A stretch of DNA of 64,000 bases from Zygnema cylindricum (taxonomy: Eukaryota; Streptophyta; Zygnematophyceae; Zygnematales; Zygnemataceae): the NCBI GenBank assembly GCA_037447655.1, contig JBBHKE010002976.1, positions 31,144 to 95,143 of the forward strand, read 5' to 3'. The notes below the pieces were generated by a model. That model was not told where the DNA came from. It made no database searches and was given only the letters and a program-made list of their open reading frames with translations. This document shows positions 45,722-57,531 of the stretch, piece after piece. A program made the translations under genes and the position numbers. Every line of letters starts with the position of its first letter. Position 1 is the stretch's first letter.

Positions 45722-45918
45722 TCGCTATTAGGGTTAATATTTTTTCGCCACTTTAAAGATATTTTCTCCGTACACATTTGTCGGAATTACGATCTGACGG
45801 TTTCGATTGAAAGATTATATTCACAGCTTCGAATTGGCGGTCTCAAATTGAGAATCGGAAAAGTGTGTACGAAAAAAAATAGTTTTAAGTGGCGAAAACA
45901 TTTCAACACTAATAGCGA
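45722..45918. mobile_element. MITE with TA duplication, copy 1
   Basis: 197 bp with long imperfect terminal inverted repeats (TCGCTATTAG...TTTTCGCCACTT and CTAATAGCGA), flanked by TA at 45720-45721 and 45919-45920. The TA duplication suggests Tc1/mariner-type mobilisation. Confidence 0.75.
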
Positions 45919-45920
45919 TA

Positions 45921-46405
45921 CTCGGCTGGACAGTTTCGGCTGTTCCGTTTCGGCGTTCGGCAGAGTACTACGGTACGAAACCACACGATTCCTCAGAAAA
46001 GATCAGAATATTTTCGTACAAAGGACTGTACGGTCAAACTGAATTCGACAATCCGGCATAGAATACGAATCCCGCGTCGCACGGACGGCCACGTTTCCTC
46101 CAAGATCTTCGGAGGTCCCCCGTGCGAACGAAACTGCATGGCACTATTTTCTGCCACGCGTCCATGCTGACTGCCAGAAAACAAAACGGACTCCGTGGCC
46201 ACTGTACTTTTCCCCAACCACACTAATTTTCACTCTCTCGTTTTCCCAGCTGTTCTTTGTCTTTTCTGTATTTTGTCTTTTTCTTCCCTCTCCCTTGACT
46301 GACTTTTACAATTCAAATACATCCAATTGAAAAACATTTCCCTTGAAAATTTCGGACCTGGGGGGCCCAAAGCTCTTAAGATTCCATTCATAACTGGAAA
46401 TCTTC
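45921..46405. other. No gene seen
   Basis: Unique-looking sequence between the MITE and a pyrimidine tract. No supported feature. Confidence 0.3.
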
Positions 46406-46553
46406 TCTCTCACATCCCTTCTCTCTCCCTCCCTCCTCTCCCTCCCTCTCCCTCCCTCCTCCTTCCTCCCCTCTCCCCATCTCCTCCCTCCCTCTCCCTC
46501 CCCCTCCCCCCCCTCCTCCCTCCCTCTCCCTCTCCCTCTTCCCTCTTAACCCG
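46406..46553. repeat. Polypyrimidine CTCC/CCCT repeat
   Basis: Almost uninterrupted C/T on the plus strand. It makes Leu/Pro/Ser and Arg/Glu/Gly frames on either strand. I do not treat the 194-codon plus-strand frame through it (46327-46911) as a gene. Confidence 0.9.
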
Positions 46554-47037
46554 ATGGTGTACACCCGAGAGCTCCGCCGCTCCTGTGGCAGGCAGAGTCA
46601 GCCCACAAACAGGCAAAAAGAAGATCTCTGGTGGAAGCTTTCTGCGACTTCTGGAGGCTTCCTTCAACCTTCTGGCGGTGCCCAGGGGCAGTTCTTCTGG
46701 AAGAACCTTAACCAGTGGAGGAGGGCATGTGAGATCTGGTGGTCAGAGGACACTGCCGGTAGGGAAGGGGAGAAGAAGGAACTCTGAAAATTGCTGCGGC
46801 ACGCTGCCGGGCGAACGGCGAAGTCGAAAATCGTCGGGAAAATCGGATAATCAAAGATCGATCAAATCACGGGACAAACGCAAATCAAAGCCAGAACAGA
46901 GGAGGGAGTGAAGGAGGGTGAGTTTAGGGGGCGGAGGGAGAGGATAGCTTTGTCAACATTTGAATTCCCTGTCCTTTTTCTCTCAAAAAAGTTGAATTTT
47001 CTGAAAATGCTCCGTAGTAAGTTTAAGTTGTAATTAC

Positions 47038-47919
47038 TAGTGTTGTGTATTGGTAAGAATTTGCCGATAACCGATATGGGCCTTTTTTCGGGTAGCCGAT
47101 AATCGATATATCGATATCCGTGTTATCGCCGATAAATAACCGATATTTATTGGTTATAATCGGCGATAACACCGATATCGATAACTATCGGCGATATATG
47201 TACGGACTGTACAGATAAATGTACGGCCAGTTCACTCAACTATACATGTTATTCCCCCGACGCGCCCTACTCACAACCTCCCCTATCTACTGAGGTGCCT
47301 ACCAATCAGATCATTTGTACAAGCCGAAAGTACAGTAGCCGGCATACGATATGTACAACTTTAGTACGGCTCCAATTAAAACGATGTATCGTTCACATCC
47401 GACGCCATGGCTTTGTCCCTTTCTTCCTTGGGATCTACTGGAAACCTGCCACGTGTCAATCCGTCGGCTTTTTTGGCATAAGCCGCCAAAAGAGCCATTC
47501 CGAGATGCCGGCGCTCACGCTGGCCGTCCGCTCGTATTATATCATTGAAAGTCGTCCGTTCGATTCCGGCGGGGCGCAGAATGTTATTTTGCGTCCGTTG
47601 TACTTTGTGTCCGCCGTCCTTTTCCCGTTCCATGATCATCAGTTTGTAGGTACAATGCCGTACGTTCCCGTAAAATTTCTGTTCAGTTAACCATCCAGAA
47701 AGTACTACAAAGTGCAACGTATTTTTTGTCAAAGTCCGTACATTTCCCGTAGAAAACCGTACATTTCCAGTAAATTTCCCGTTCAGTTTACCGGACAGGA
47801 TATGCTCCGGACAGAGAGTACAGAAAGTACAGATATATCGGCACCTCTGACCGTTAGATAACCGATAACTATCGGTATTGGTGTTATCGCGATAAATTTT
47901 TTACCGATACACAACACTA
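47038..47919. mobile_element. hAT-like element, copy A
   Basis: Terminal inverted repeats TAGTGTTGTGTATTGGTAA (left) and TTACCGATACACAACACTA (right), subterminal CGATA-rich repeats, 882 bp, no transposase. The termini fit hAT-type ends (TAGNG). An 8-bp target duplication is not preserved (GTAATTAC against CTGTACCG). The middle (about 47440-47600) contains LTR-like sequence with a CACGTG core. Its right end is 173 bp upstream of the GT77 start codon. Confidence 0.65.
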
Positions 47920-48091
47920 CTGTACCGTTTGCCCCTTTTTCAGGTGTAAACCACGCAAGTGTAGAACCACACGAGGTCAAGCAAAAGATAATACTGGGCA
48001 CCTCCGACTGCCAAGACTCAAGTCGACAAAAAACAAAGTTATCGACGCGTGGCACAACTGTGACTGCGAGGCCGCGACTCCCCTCCACCCA

Positions 48092-51000
48092 ATGGCGTCC
48101 TTTCTGTCACTGGAAGACTCGGAGGTCATTCACCTGCGTATCCGCAGATCACACGTGGCAACTCTTCTGGGGCTGCCGCTGGTTGGCGCGCTGGTGACGG
48201 TTCTTGTGCTGCAGACTGACACGTGGCAGGCAGATGTTGTCGAACGGATGTCCGACAGGAGAGACCTCACTGCGGCGTCTTTGACAGAAGCATTGGGAGC
48301 CAATCAAAGCGACTCAATACTGGAGCCGCCGCCACCGCCGCTGCCACCGCCGCTGCCACCGCTGCCGCCACCGCCGCCGCCACGTGGCAGTGCGACGTGG
48401 CAAAGCAAAATTCGAGGAGACCTTGCGTGCAACAAGGAAGCAGCCGTACAAAAATCGAAGGGCGAGGAGAGACTGGACGTGCCGCCTGGTACAGTTTCTG
48501 TGAAACACGAAACTCTTCTTTTTTGCCATTCTTTCACCTCTCTGTCTCCCTCTCTTCCAGCGCATCCTTTGCTTCGATTTCTTCTGTCATCCCTCCGATC
48601 CTTTCTTTTTCCTTTCTCTCTCTCTCATTCCCTCTCTTCTAGGATCTCCTCCTTCTCCCTGCCCAACCTTTTCCTCTTCCTCTCCGTTAAATCGACCTCT
48701 CGCTTTTTTTCAAACCAGCGGCTCCGCAAAAGTTCTCATTCGCCCTGTCTTCCTGGGGGGCTTTCTGGCTTTCTTATGAAAACTCTCTATCCTATTGAAA
48801 ATGATAGACGTTCAAAACCCTCAAACACCTTTGTGAACATTGCTATTCGTGGTTTAAATTTAGGAGGAACAAAAACAAGAGGGGTAAAGTTTTAGAAGTG
48901 ACACGCGTGTCGACATTTGCTGGAGTTTGGAGAAGTTAGCTTTGTCGCTTTTTTTTTTTTTGTTTCAACGAGCAATGATCAAGTTTCGTTGTTTTCGCAG
49001 AACGACGGATTTTCCGGTTCTGCAGTGTGGACCAATCTTGGCAATTTATCCCTTTTTTTTTGGTTAATTGACAGGATTCACGATTACAAAGGAGAATCTA
49101 GAGCACATTGTTGCGTGCATATGTAACGAGAAAAAACAACTTATTTTCACCACATTTGACATTTGGAAAGGAGAAGACGGAATACTGCAGGTGAGGTCTT
49201 TCCAAACCCTAAAAAGTTTTTTCTAAAGGCCGTCACATCACACATTTCATCCCAAAAAACACAATGTGTTGGGTAGAAATGGACTTTACAGAATTGGTAA
49301 TGTTAAATCCTAGCATGTACGTTTTAATTTTGCTTTTTTCATTTGATCAATATTAATGTTAATTTTTATGTTTTCAACAATATTAAAGAAAATAGACTAT
49401 CTTTGCTTGTAAGGCTTTCATACTTGGAAAATTGTCAAATCAATGTATGTCAAGATGAATTGATAGGCATTTCAAGACACTTATGATTTTGGTACCGATG
49501 TATGGAAACAAAGGACAAAAAACAATTTTAAGAGGTCAATTTTAGTTGACCTTTTAGTTTGCACATCCGATCAATGGCATCCTTATATTTGTTTACTGTA
49601 TGAATTTTAATAAGGAAGGCTATACAACCTCTAGATGTATGTTTAAACATTGGTCGAACGTTTTAAGTGTCTTGTTAAAAAACATTTAATCCAACAGCGG
49701 TCACACAAGGACTGCCTAATGGCACGTGCAGGATGACAAGGTGGCAGGAATGACGGCATTTAACTACAATTTTGTCTCCCATATAAGACGAGCCGGGGTT
49801 GAAAACGTTCTCTTGATAGGGTTGTCAGATGACGTGTGTGTCGCATCACGGAAACTGGGGCTGCCGTGCTATGTCAACACATTTCCCTATATGAAGGGGA
49901 AGAATGTGAGGGCAAAATCTAAAGCCTCAAACCTTAAAGCCGAACCCTAAACCCGCAGCTCTCATTTTCTTCTGCCAGTCCTCACCTGCCTCACCTGCCT
50001 TGCGGTGGACTCCCTTTGAATGGAGCCATGTCTTTTTTGCTACTCTCCCTACGTACACAAAATACCTTGCAACTTATTTACATCTAATGCTTTATTTGCT
50101 GTACTTTGCCAACCAATTGCAGACTAGCCGTGACAGAATCTAAACGTTTCCAGACTATGTTTCAGCCTTAACTCAGTAGTTTGAACACTTAACGGTAGTA
50201 GTAACATAACTCATCCTAATATCTTGCCTCATTTTAATGTTGAATGCAGCTGCTTTTGGAGATATAATTGTATGGTTTGGAAAAATAACCAAACATATGT
50301 CTTGTTGGCTAAATAGAAAAATTGTATATGTGTGCAGTAACCAAATAAACGCATGGTTTGGGCAGATATATAAGGGCCTCCAAGTGGCATTAAAATGGTA
50401 CTATATGCTGCAAATCGCAAGTCTCGGATATCATCCCATATTTTTAGACAACGATGTGGCGGTTATGAAAAACCCGTTCCTTGATTGGGACATGTCGTAC
50501 GATTTCCAGGTAAGTATTAAATCAGGATAAAAACCTGTTTAGTACGCTGTAAAATCCGAAAACAACGCCAAAAAAGCAGTTCGAAAATGATTAAAAAACA
50601 CTAGAAAAGCAATAAACCCCTGTAAACCGCTATAAACCCCTAAATTCACTTATTGAATGCGATTCTCTGAATCCAAGTTTCTCGGAGTCGCTTAAATTTC
50701 AAGTGTCCTTAAATTTGAAAACTTTCCTAGCTGTTTTTACCGCAGTTAAGGCGCTCGACTTCTTTCTAGTCATAGTGGTATTCGGCTGATATTTCATTTC
50801 TGTCTTAAATGTATATGATTAAACACATAAAACATTTTACACTTGTATCAAGGTGCATCTCACCCAACCTGGAGTTTTCAAACTTTTAATTGTGTGTTTA
50901 AATGCAATTAAAACGTTTGACAGTCTGCTCCTATCATCTGCTTTTTCTGAAATACTTGTGAGTTTAAACACAGTTGAAACGTTTTTTTATGTCTCAGGCT

Positions 51001-52633
51001 CTTTCCGACATCATCTCCAAAAGTGGCACTCTTCCCCCATTGGTTCAGGACTTCCCCTGTGGAGTGGCATACGAGAACCTACCTCCCTGTATCAGCTCAG
51101 GAGTCATGTTCCTGCGATCCTCTCGTGCGATTCTGTATCTCTCTCTCTCTCCATCTCTTTTTTTCTTTTTCTTGTTCTCCTTAATTCTCTCCCTCTCACC
51201 CTCTCTAGTACTCTCTCCCTCACTCTTGCCCCCTCTCCCGCGTCTCTCTCTCCCTCTCCTTCTCTCTCGCCCTCTCTCTCTCCCTCGCTCTCCTCCCCCT
51301 TCCTCTCCCTCTCGCTCTCTCTCTCTCTCTCTCTGGTTAAACCTTGTTAGAGAACTGGACAAATCGTTATGTTCCAAGGATAGAGGGTTAAACTGTTACT
51401 ACGACACTATTATTAGTGTGGTTGTGTTAGGATTTCTAGCCCCGATCTCACTATTTTCTTTTTTTTTCAGAATTTTCTGGACTATAATTGTACGATCACA
51501 GCTGTTGATGTTTTTGTCAAAAAGGCAATGTTTTGTCGTTTTTTCAGACGCTTCAGTCACGTTTTTGGAGGCCATGGTGGTACAAGTTGAAATCGACGGA
51601 GAGGAAGGTTGGGAACAAGTAAGTTTTACTTCTTCTTGTGTTTCAAAAAAGCAAAATCCTAATTTCTGAATGATTCCAGAGCTCGTCGCAATTCTAATCC
51701 TTTTAGAAAAAACAAAGACTGGATATCTCTTCTGGAACCGGTATCAACCATATCAATTCCGTCTTGACAAGGACAACGATGTCTCATCATATAATCAGTC
51801 AAACAAAAGCAAAAATATGATCCAACTTTGTTTTTATGATCGAACTTTGTTTTTATGATCGGAGTCATCCTTTACGTCTGTTCTTCAATTTTTAACCATT
51901 TTTCTTTTTACTATCTTTTTTTTTCTCGGGTTTGTTTTTATTTTTTGTAGGCCGCCCTTCAAGGCCTTGTCCCGTCCTTTCTAGTGCAAGTCGCAAACAA
52001 CCCTCCACCGCTTTCCCTTCGAGTCCTTCCCTTGGAAAACTACCACAATATAAACATGCTCCAATCCCGGCTTTCTCACAAAAAATACTGCAAAACCATC
52101 ATTGCCCATTGCGGGTACATAGGTGATGGGTTAGAAAAAAAGCAAAACTTGGAAAAGTTTGGGTTCTGGATACAAACCCCGGAATTTAATGGTAAGGGTT
52201 TGCAAGAGACAAAAAACAAAAATTCGACGTGAACCTACCATACGACGTGTGTTGGTCGACAAAGCAACCTACCATACTTTGTTGGGTCGCATCTTCGACT
52301 TGTTCTTAAATTATTTGGCTGAACCGTAATTACTATCATTATCGTCCTTATTATAGTTATCATCATTATCGTGATTATTTTCGTTATCGTCATTCCCATC
52401 ATCACACAGGAACCATTCACAAGACTGATTTTGCAGGAAAACAAAAATAGGTTTGCCAAAAGGTAACACATGAAAAATTCAGATTGTTATTTGCATTCCG
52501 TTCTGTAACTTAGTTTAGTTTAGATTCTCAAAGCTATTTTGGGAACTATGGGCGATTTGTCCTCGTTCTCACTTTGTACAGATCCGAACTGTCACATTAT
52601 GAATAATAGTCTTCTCAATAATGGAAAAACTAA
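48092..52633 (+). CDS. GT77-family glycosyltransferase, multi-exon (type II membrane protein)
   Basis: Exons: 48092-48488, 49075-49190, 49732-49905, about 50254-50509, 50998-51124, 51548-51618, 51951-52191, and 52582 onward (end uncertain). Exon 1 has a short cytosolic part, a membrane anchor (VATLLGLPLVGALVTVLVLQ, residues about 22-41) and a Pro-rich stem. Later exons give LIFTTFDIW, GVENVLLIGLSDDVCVASRK, LGYHPIFLDNDVAVMKNPF with a DND (DxD) motif, SGVMFLRSS, EGWEQAALQGL, and IIAHCGYIGDGLEKKQNLEK. These are GT77 (nucleotide-diphospho-sugar transferase) blocks. Known relatives (RRA, XEG113, RGXT) are Golgi enzymes adding arabinose or xylose to wall glycoproteins and pectin; the sugar here is not known. 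Splice phases agree at every junction except exon 3 to 4, so an exon may be missing there. Introns 5 and 8 hold long pyrimidine tracts. A hAT-like element lies just upstream. Confidence 0.75.
48321..48384 (+). repeat. CCGCCA/CTGCCA repeat coding for a Pro-rich stem
   Basis: In-frame proline codons (PPPPPLPPPLPPLPPPPPP) in exon 1 of the GT77 gene. It is likely length-variable. Confidence 0.85.
49191..49731 (+). other. GT77 intron 2, no other feature
   Basis: Between donor GTGAGG and acceptor GTGCAG. AT-rich. Confidence 0.6.
51137..51336 (+). repeat. TC-rich microsatellite in GT77 intron 5
   Basis: CTCTCT/CCCTCT runs start 13 bp after the exon 5 donor. The antisense Arg/Glu/Gly frame at 51045-51377 is an artefact of it. 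Confidence 0.9.
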
Positions 52634-52907
52634 GGTTTTTTTTTCCCATAATGAAAAAGAGCTGTCCGCAGCAAGGCAGATGGTTGAAGATCGTACGGAA
52701 ATTGAGGGCTTCTTCAATTTGACGATTAACAAGCAGTGGAAAGAAGGGTCCAGAGGCTTGTTTGGACGAGTCTGTATGTGCAGAATGTTGGTTCTGCGAG
52801 GCTCACAATGTGGTTCAATTTTCCGTGCGAGAAATACAGTAGACAGGTTTTTGATCGTAGTTTCAAAGAATGAATGCCTGAAGACAGACAAACTCGCACC
52901 CAGTGAT

Positions 52908-53030
52908 CCTCCCTCCCTTCCTTCCCTCGCTCCCTCCCTCTCCCCTCCCTCTCCCTCCCTCTCCTCCCCTTAACCTTCCCCTCCTCCTCCTCCCTCCTCC
53001 TCCTCCTTTCCCCTTCCCCTTCCTCCCTTC
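52908..53030. repeat. CCT-rich tract
   Basis: CCCTCCCTC and CCTCCT repeats downstream of the last placed GT77 exon. A CAG at about 53058-53060 follows, so this could be an intron end, but no recognisable exon was found after it. Confidence 0.85.
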
Positions 53031-53480
53031 CGATTGTACTTGTATTTTTTGTCGCTGCAGTGGCTGTGCGCAGTCGAGTGCTTCGCTGCCTTTCTGTGAC
53101 ATGTGTCACATTCGGATTTTGCTGCAGAATTGCCGTAGTTTATGCCGTAGTGTGCTCGCAAAAAGAGAAAAATATGTGCAGTTTAATGTTAGGGTTAAAA
53201 TGGTTGGAAAGCACATCATAAGTTTTACGATTAAAAACCTGAATTCATTGCTTGATTGTCTTGCCCTTCAACATCACTTTTGAGGTAAAAAAGGGCTTAA
53301 ACACAAATCGTTATGGAAATGTTGATTCTCTGGAGAAACAACTGTCGACAGTAGTTGCACTCAAATAAAGCGTAGAATCAAACTTTTGAAACTAAAATTT
53401 AACAACATTCACGACCTTTCAATAGCGGGGTTGAAAAATTCTGGGCTGAAAATTCTATGTTGATGCCGCTACACCACGAA
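53031..53480. other. No supported gene
   Basis: Possible continuation of the GT77 3' region. The Cys-containing frame at 53034-53283 has no known domain. Confidence 0.3.
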
Positions 53481-53662
53481 TCATTATCAGTGTTAATATT
53501 TTTTTTTCAACTTAAAACATCTTTTCTCCTTGCACAGTTGCCAGATTGTTAATTCGACGGCTGCGATTGAAATGTAAGTTTCTCACCTTCTGATTGGCAG
53601 TCTCATGTGTGCGCGAAAAAAGTTGTTTTAAATGGCAAAAAAAACATTAACACTAATAGCGA
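53481..53662. mobile_element. MITE, copy 2
   Basis: Diverged relative of 45722-45918: right end CACTAATAGCGA followed by TA, left end TCATTATCAGTGTTAATATT, and a shared interior (TTCTCACCTTCTGATTGGCA against CAGCTTCGAATTGGCGG). Confidence 0.65.
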
Positions 53663-54020
53663 TATATAGAGTACTGACCGATGTTTGCCATGGCATGTTG
53701 TGGTTTCAGTCATGCGGCCAGATCTCGGTGTGCCCAGGGATTCCCATATCATTTGTGTTATATACATGTTTCATAAAATAGGTATTTTACCTGCTTATAA
53801 GAAAACCTGCACTTTTTTTTCTATGATTTGGAAAGTTTCAGATCTCCCCCTTTTCTTCCAAAACTATAAAAACTTTCAACGCTAATCTCTCATCGTTGCC
53901 ATCTAAAAATGTTGTATATCGAGTAATTTCACGATTAGTTGGCCGCAATCTGTCTAACCATCGAGCAAAAAAAAATCATTAATTTTCGGTTTCGATGACA
54001 CATACCAATACCACGGAATT

Positions 54021-54095
54021 CCTTAAAAAAACCCTAAAAAACCCTGAAATACCTTCATAGGCCCTATAAACAAGAAAAAACCCTAAAAATATTTT
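54021..54095. repeat. Isolated CCCTAAAAA telomere-like run
   Basis: AAAAAAACCCTAAAAAACCC type sequence with CCTATAAACAAG, like the monomers of the 37.9-40.5 kb array. A single stray unit. Confidence 0.7.
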
Positions 54096-54162
54096 TGCTT
54101 TTTGACGGGTTGATTCAGCCACCACCCTTTTTCCCTCACTGACAACTTTACCGTGCCTACTC

Positions 54163-54490
54163 ATGTCGCACTTCTTTCTGACTTTGATGATCGCCTCATG
54201 TCTTACTATGGCGGTTGTGATGCTGTGGGCGATTTTATTTCGATGCCATGGGGATTCTTTTCGTTGTTTGGGCGTTGCTTTGGATGAGTTCCTTCCAACC
54301 TTGGTCAGCAATCTTCCGAGCGAAAAGACTCATAGAGTCCTCAAAATCTTTTTATCGTAAACTTTTTATTATGCTCTACAACGTGTCCAAGCCTCCAGTC
54401 TTCCCAATTCTGAGGTTGTGTTGTGGTTCGTTGACGTATTCAGAAATGCCCTCAGCGAGTTTCACTGGGCTTGGGAATTCCAAGGTGGTT
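54163..54490 (+). pseudogene. Non-LTR retrotransposon C-terminal fragment, copy 3
   Basis: The plus strand has FRCLGVALDEFLPTL and, in another frame, LWFVDVFRNALSEF. These are counterparts of FGCLGVALDEFLRAC (minus-strand copy) and LWIDDVFRNFLL (plus-strand copy). Much more diverged than the other two copies. Confidence 0.6.
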
Positions 54491-54822
54491 TTATTTTTGT
54501 TTTTAATTTTTGTTTTGGCTATGTAGATGGTTGTTTGGGTAATTTTGGCTGAAGTGCTTTATATTGCTGTTGCTGTTCGGTTGGTTTCTCATTCCGTGAC
54601 GATAAATTGGTGAAGTATAAAGTTACATGTTTATCATGCTTTCCTAATAGAATTCTCTGTTTTTTACCTTTGTTATGACACGCAACTTGTTTCAGTGCAT
54701 AAACTATATCGTGATGCATTATTAGCGTTAAGAAATATAGCACAGTTGATTTCAATGTTATTAATTCTACTTTAAGTTCAAGGGACGTGGACGAATTTCA
54801 AAGTCTAACAAAATTAGAGCCA
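54491..54822. other. No gene seen
   Basis: Short frames without domains. A TAGGCGACAGTAC unit of the 68-bp repeat lies at 54834-54850, next to the following element. Confidence 0.3.
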
Positions 54823-54859
54823 TATATATACCCTAGGCGACAGTACTTACTCTTATTAG

Positions 54860-57016
54860 GGGGCTGACTTTATTAAAAAGCGCGATGGTAAACCATCTGA
54901 GTCCATGGGAACAAAAGAGAAGTAGCACGGGAAAAACTGAAAAACTACATGTTGGGGGAAAAACAAAAACGATAAGCAAGGCAAAAGCAACGAAAACACG
55001 AAATGACGGCTAGTAGATGGAAAAAACACCCATAAAAGCAAAAAACAACAAACGAAACACCAAAAGAAAGAGCTAACACCTAACAACAAAACCCCAACAT
55101 AACTAAAAATCTACGCAAAGCAACCACGTAAGTCCCCGAACCCCAGAGGAGCACGAGGAGGGAGTTCCGGGACACGTCAACGATCCATAGCCGCAATAGA
55201 CGATCCAAGTAGGATAGAAGCCTGCACTCGCTGAAGGGCCACTGATATACGTTGACGGTAAAAGGAAGTACTGAAACTGAAGGGCTCCCAAGTCCCCGAC
55301 GCTCAAACGAACGCCGACCACAAGCACGGAGAAACTCGTCCAAAGCCACACCCAAACAACCAAATATCTCCACCGCCATCGGAATGAAACCATCCATAGC
55401 ATCGCGATGGGCATAATCACGCTCCTTCCTCCTAGCCGCATCGCGTGCGGCCACGCCCACATGTCGAGCTGCTGACAACAGTATCAGAAGTAGGGTTTGC
55501 CAAAACAACGTCACCAAATGTACGACGCGCACCATCAAGTAATTCAATGTCAATCCGACGAGAAGGAATAATGTGGGAAACTTCCCGACGGACAGAATAT
55601 CCTCCCTCGGAAGCGATAGTAGCAATGGTGTCTCGAATCGTGTCGTGCGCCTGAATCAACTCGCCTCCGCGGGAGCAACGAAGCAAATGAATGTCGTCGG
55701 GATCCAGAACGTGGTCATAAGAGCAAACAAGAGAACCAAGCAAAGGTGGGTGAGGGAGGCCAAACCGAAACCTAAGGGCCGTGGTGAATTGAGCGGGGGT
55801 GAATCGGAGGGTAGATAAGATAGGAATAGCCAATAGCCAAGCTCCGGAACCAGGTCCGCCAAAGGAAAGAAAGCGTGCACGCGAAGTATCAGAAGAAAGC
55901 GCCTCGAGAAGCTCGGACTTAATAGCGGCGACAACCTTTTCAGAAATGGATTCCTGAACACGTGCAACTGATGTCGAAACAAGAGTGGAAAGAACTGGCA
56001 TATCCGCGATAGCAGCAGGAGTAAGAGAACGAGATGCATCGAGAAGGGACCACTAGAAGGTGAGCACACCGTCCGAAACTCGGGGTACAACAGTAGCAAG
56101 AATAGGAGTGTCCCTAGCCAAAAAGCGAGAGACAATAGTAGAGGCAACAAGGCACCAACTTCCCAAATAGGCAGCTGGAGCAACACGAGCCGTCGACAGT
56201 AAACCCAAATCACCTGCAAAGACTGGAAGACTGGCCTGAATACGGGCTGTAGGCCCAGACTCACGATCAAAAGCCCCACGACCTAACAAAGTATGAAGGA
56301 CGTCCATGAGCCGATCGTCAAATGCAGAAAGGGACGACACAAAAGTAGGAGTGGGAGGGGAAGTACGAGCAAGGTATGAGGGGCGATAGGGGAAACACCC
56401 GGTTAAAAGAGCAAAAGCCACTTGGGGTTCGGAAAGGGTAGGAAGGTCATCCACATGGGACAAATCTGTCTGAAGAGAAAAATCAAGAAATTGCTTGATG
56501 TATAGATCAGAACAAAGAGGGCAACCTAGCACATGAATGCCTTTTGATGGAGGAGGAGTATGAAAACCAGGCGGTGGAATGAAAGAAGGAGGAAAAGCAC
56601 TAGGGGACCACACAACACACTTAGTGGGTTGGACAAAAAGATTGAGTTCGGCCAAACGATACTTGAAAAAGGTATAGGCCAGTATAACTTGTTCTCAAGG
56701 ACCGATAATGTGTGTGTCGTCCGCAACTGAAGGGAAGAGGCAAGATGGAAAAGCGGCCGCGGAAGCTCGGAGGGCTCGGTAATGAGTAAGGTCAAACAAA
56801 GGGCCTCCAAGTGGATCGCCCTGACGAGTGCCGGTCGTGGAAGAAAGTGGGACCAAATCACCATCAATGGAAAAGGAGAGGTTGCTGCTCAAAGAATAAA
56901 AGGCCTTCACAAAAGGAAATATCTGGACAATTGGAGAAGGTGCAGCCTTAAGCTCGGAAAAAATGCCATTACGATCCACTGTATTGAAAGCATTAGAAAC
57001 ATCAACTTGATGTGTA
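54860..57016 (-). pseudogene. Non-LTR retrotransposon, 5'-truncated copy (RT and restriction-like endonuclease)
   Basis: The minus strand starts abruptly inside RT motif A (VDVSNAFNTVDR, about 57010). It continues with motif B GTRQGDPLGGPLF, motif C VADDTHIIGP followed by a stop, a thumb/linker ORF intact at 56655-56053, and a C-terminal ORF at 56001-55432 with HLLRCSRGGELIQAHD and RRIDIELLDGARRTFGDVVL. In another frame come ARRKERDYAHR and FIPMAVEIFGCLGVALDEFL. The D-x12-D spacing plus a downstream Lys fits the restriction-like endonuclease of early-branching LINEs (R2/NeSL/Utopia types). Its 3' end (AATAAAGTCAGCC on the minus strand) matches the plus-strand copy at 61561-61577. Confidence 0.85.
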
Positions 57017-57320
57017 CCTACGGATCTGAAGTCTGTCATCTTTTTCCTCCTTAGGCGACAGTACCTACTCCTCGTCAATGTCTACCTACGGATCTGAAGT
57101 TTGTCGTCTTCTTCCTCCCTAGTTTGTCGTCTTCTTCCTCCCTAGGCGACAGTACCTACTCGTCAATGTGTACCTACGGATCTGAAGTTTGTCGTCTTCT
57201 TCCTCCCTAGGCGACAGTACCTACTCCTCGTCAATGTGTACCTGCGGATCTGAAGTCTGTCGTCTTTTTCCTCCCTAGGAGACAGTTACCTACTCCTCGT
57301 CAATGTGTACCTACGGATCT
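57017..57320. repeat. 68-bp tandem repeat
   Basis: About four units of GTGTACCTACGGATCTGAAG, GTCGTCTTCTTCCTCCCTAG and GCGACAGTACCTACTCCTCG. A further partial unit (TAGGCGACAGTACTTACTC) lies at 54834-54852 across the inserted non-LTR element, so that element landed inside the array. Confidence 0.85.
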
Positions 57321-57473
57321 AGCTCGCGGCCGCAGCCCTCCGCACGCCCACGGGTGAAATCATAGGTGCAACCCCTTTTCCGTAATCCTTTAACTCTTTT
57401 CCCCCTTCCATTCAACCCTAGAAACCCCATTCCCCCCACTAAAATTACACACACCTCAAACCCTACCGCCAAG

Positions 57474-57531
<58 letters not shown>

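Noticed and set aside
46327-46911. 194-codon plus-strand frame
   Set aside because: Largely a translated CTCC repeat. No recognisable domain, splice structure or start context to support it.
53034-53283. Cys-containing frame as a last GT77 exon
   Set aside because: No match to GT77 C-terminal blocks. Only the CAG after a pyrimidine tract supports it.
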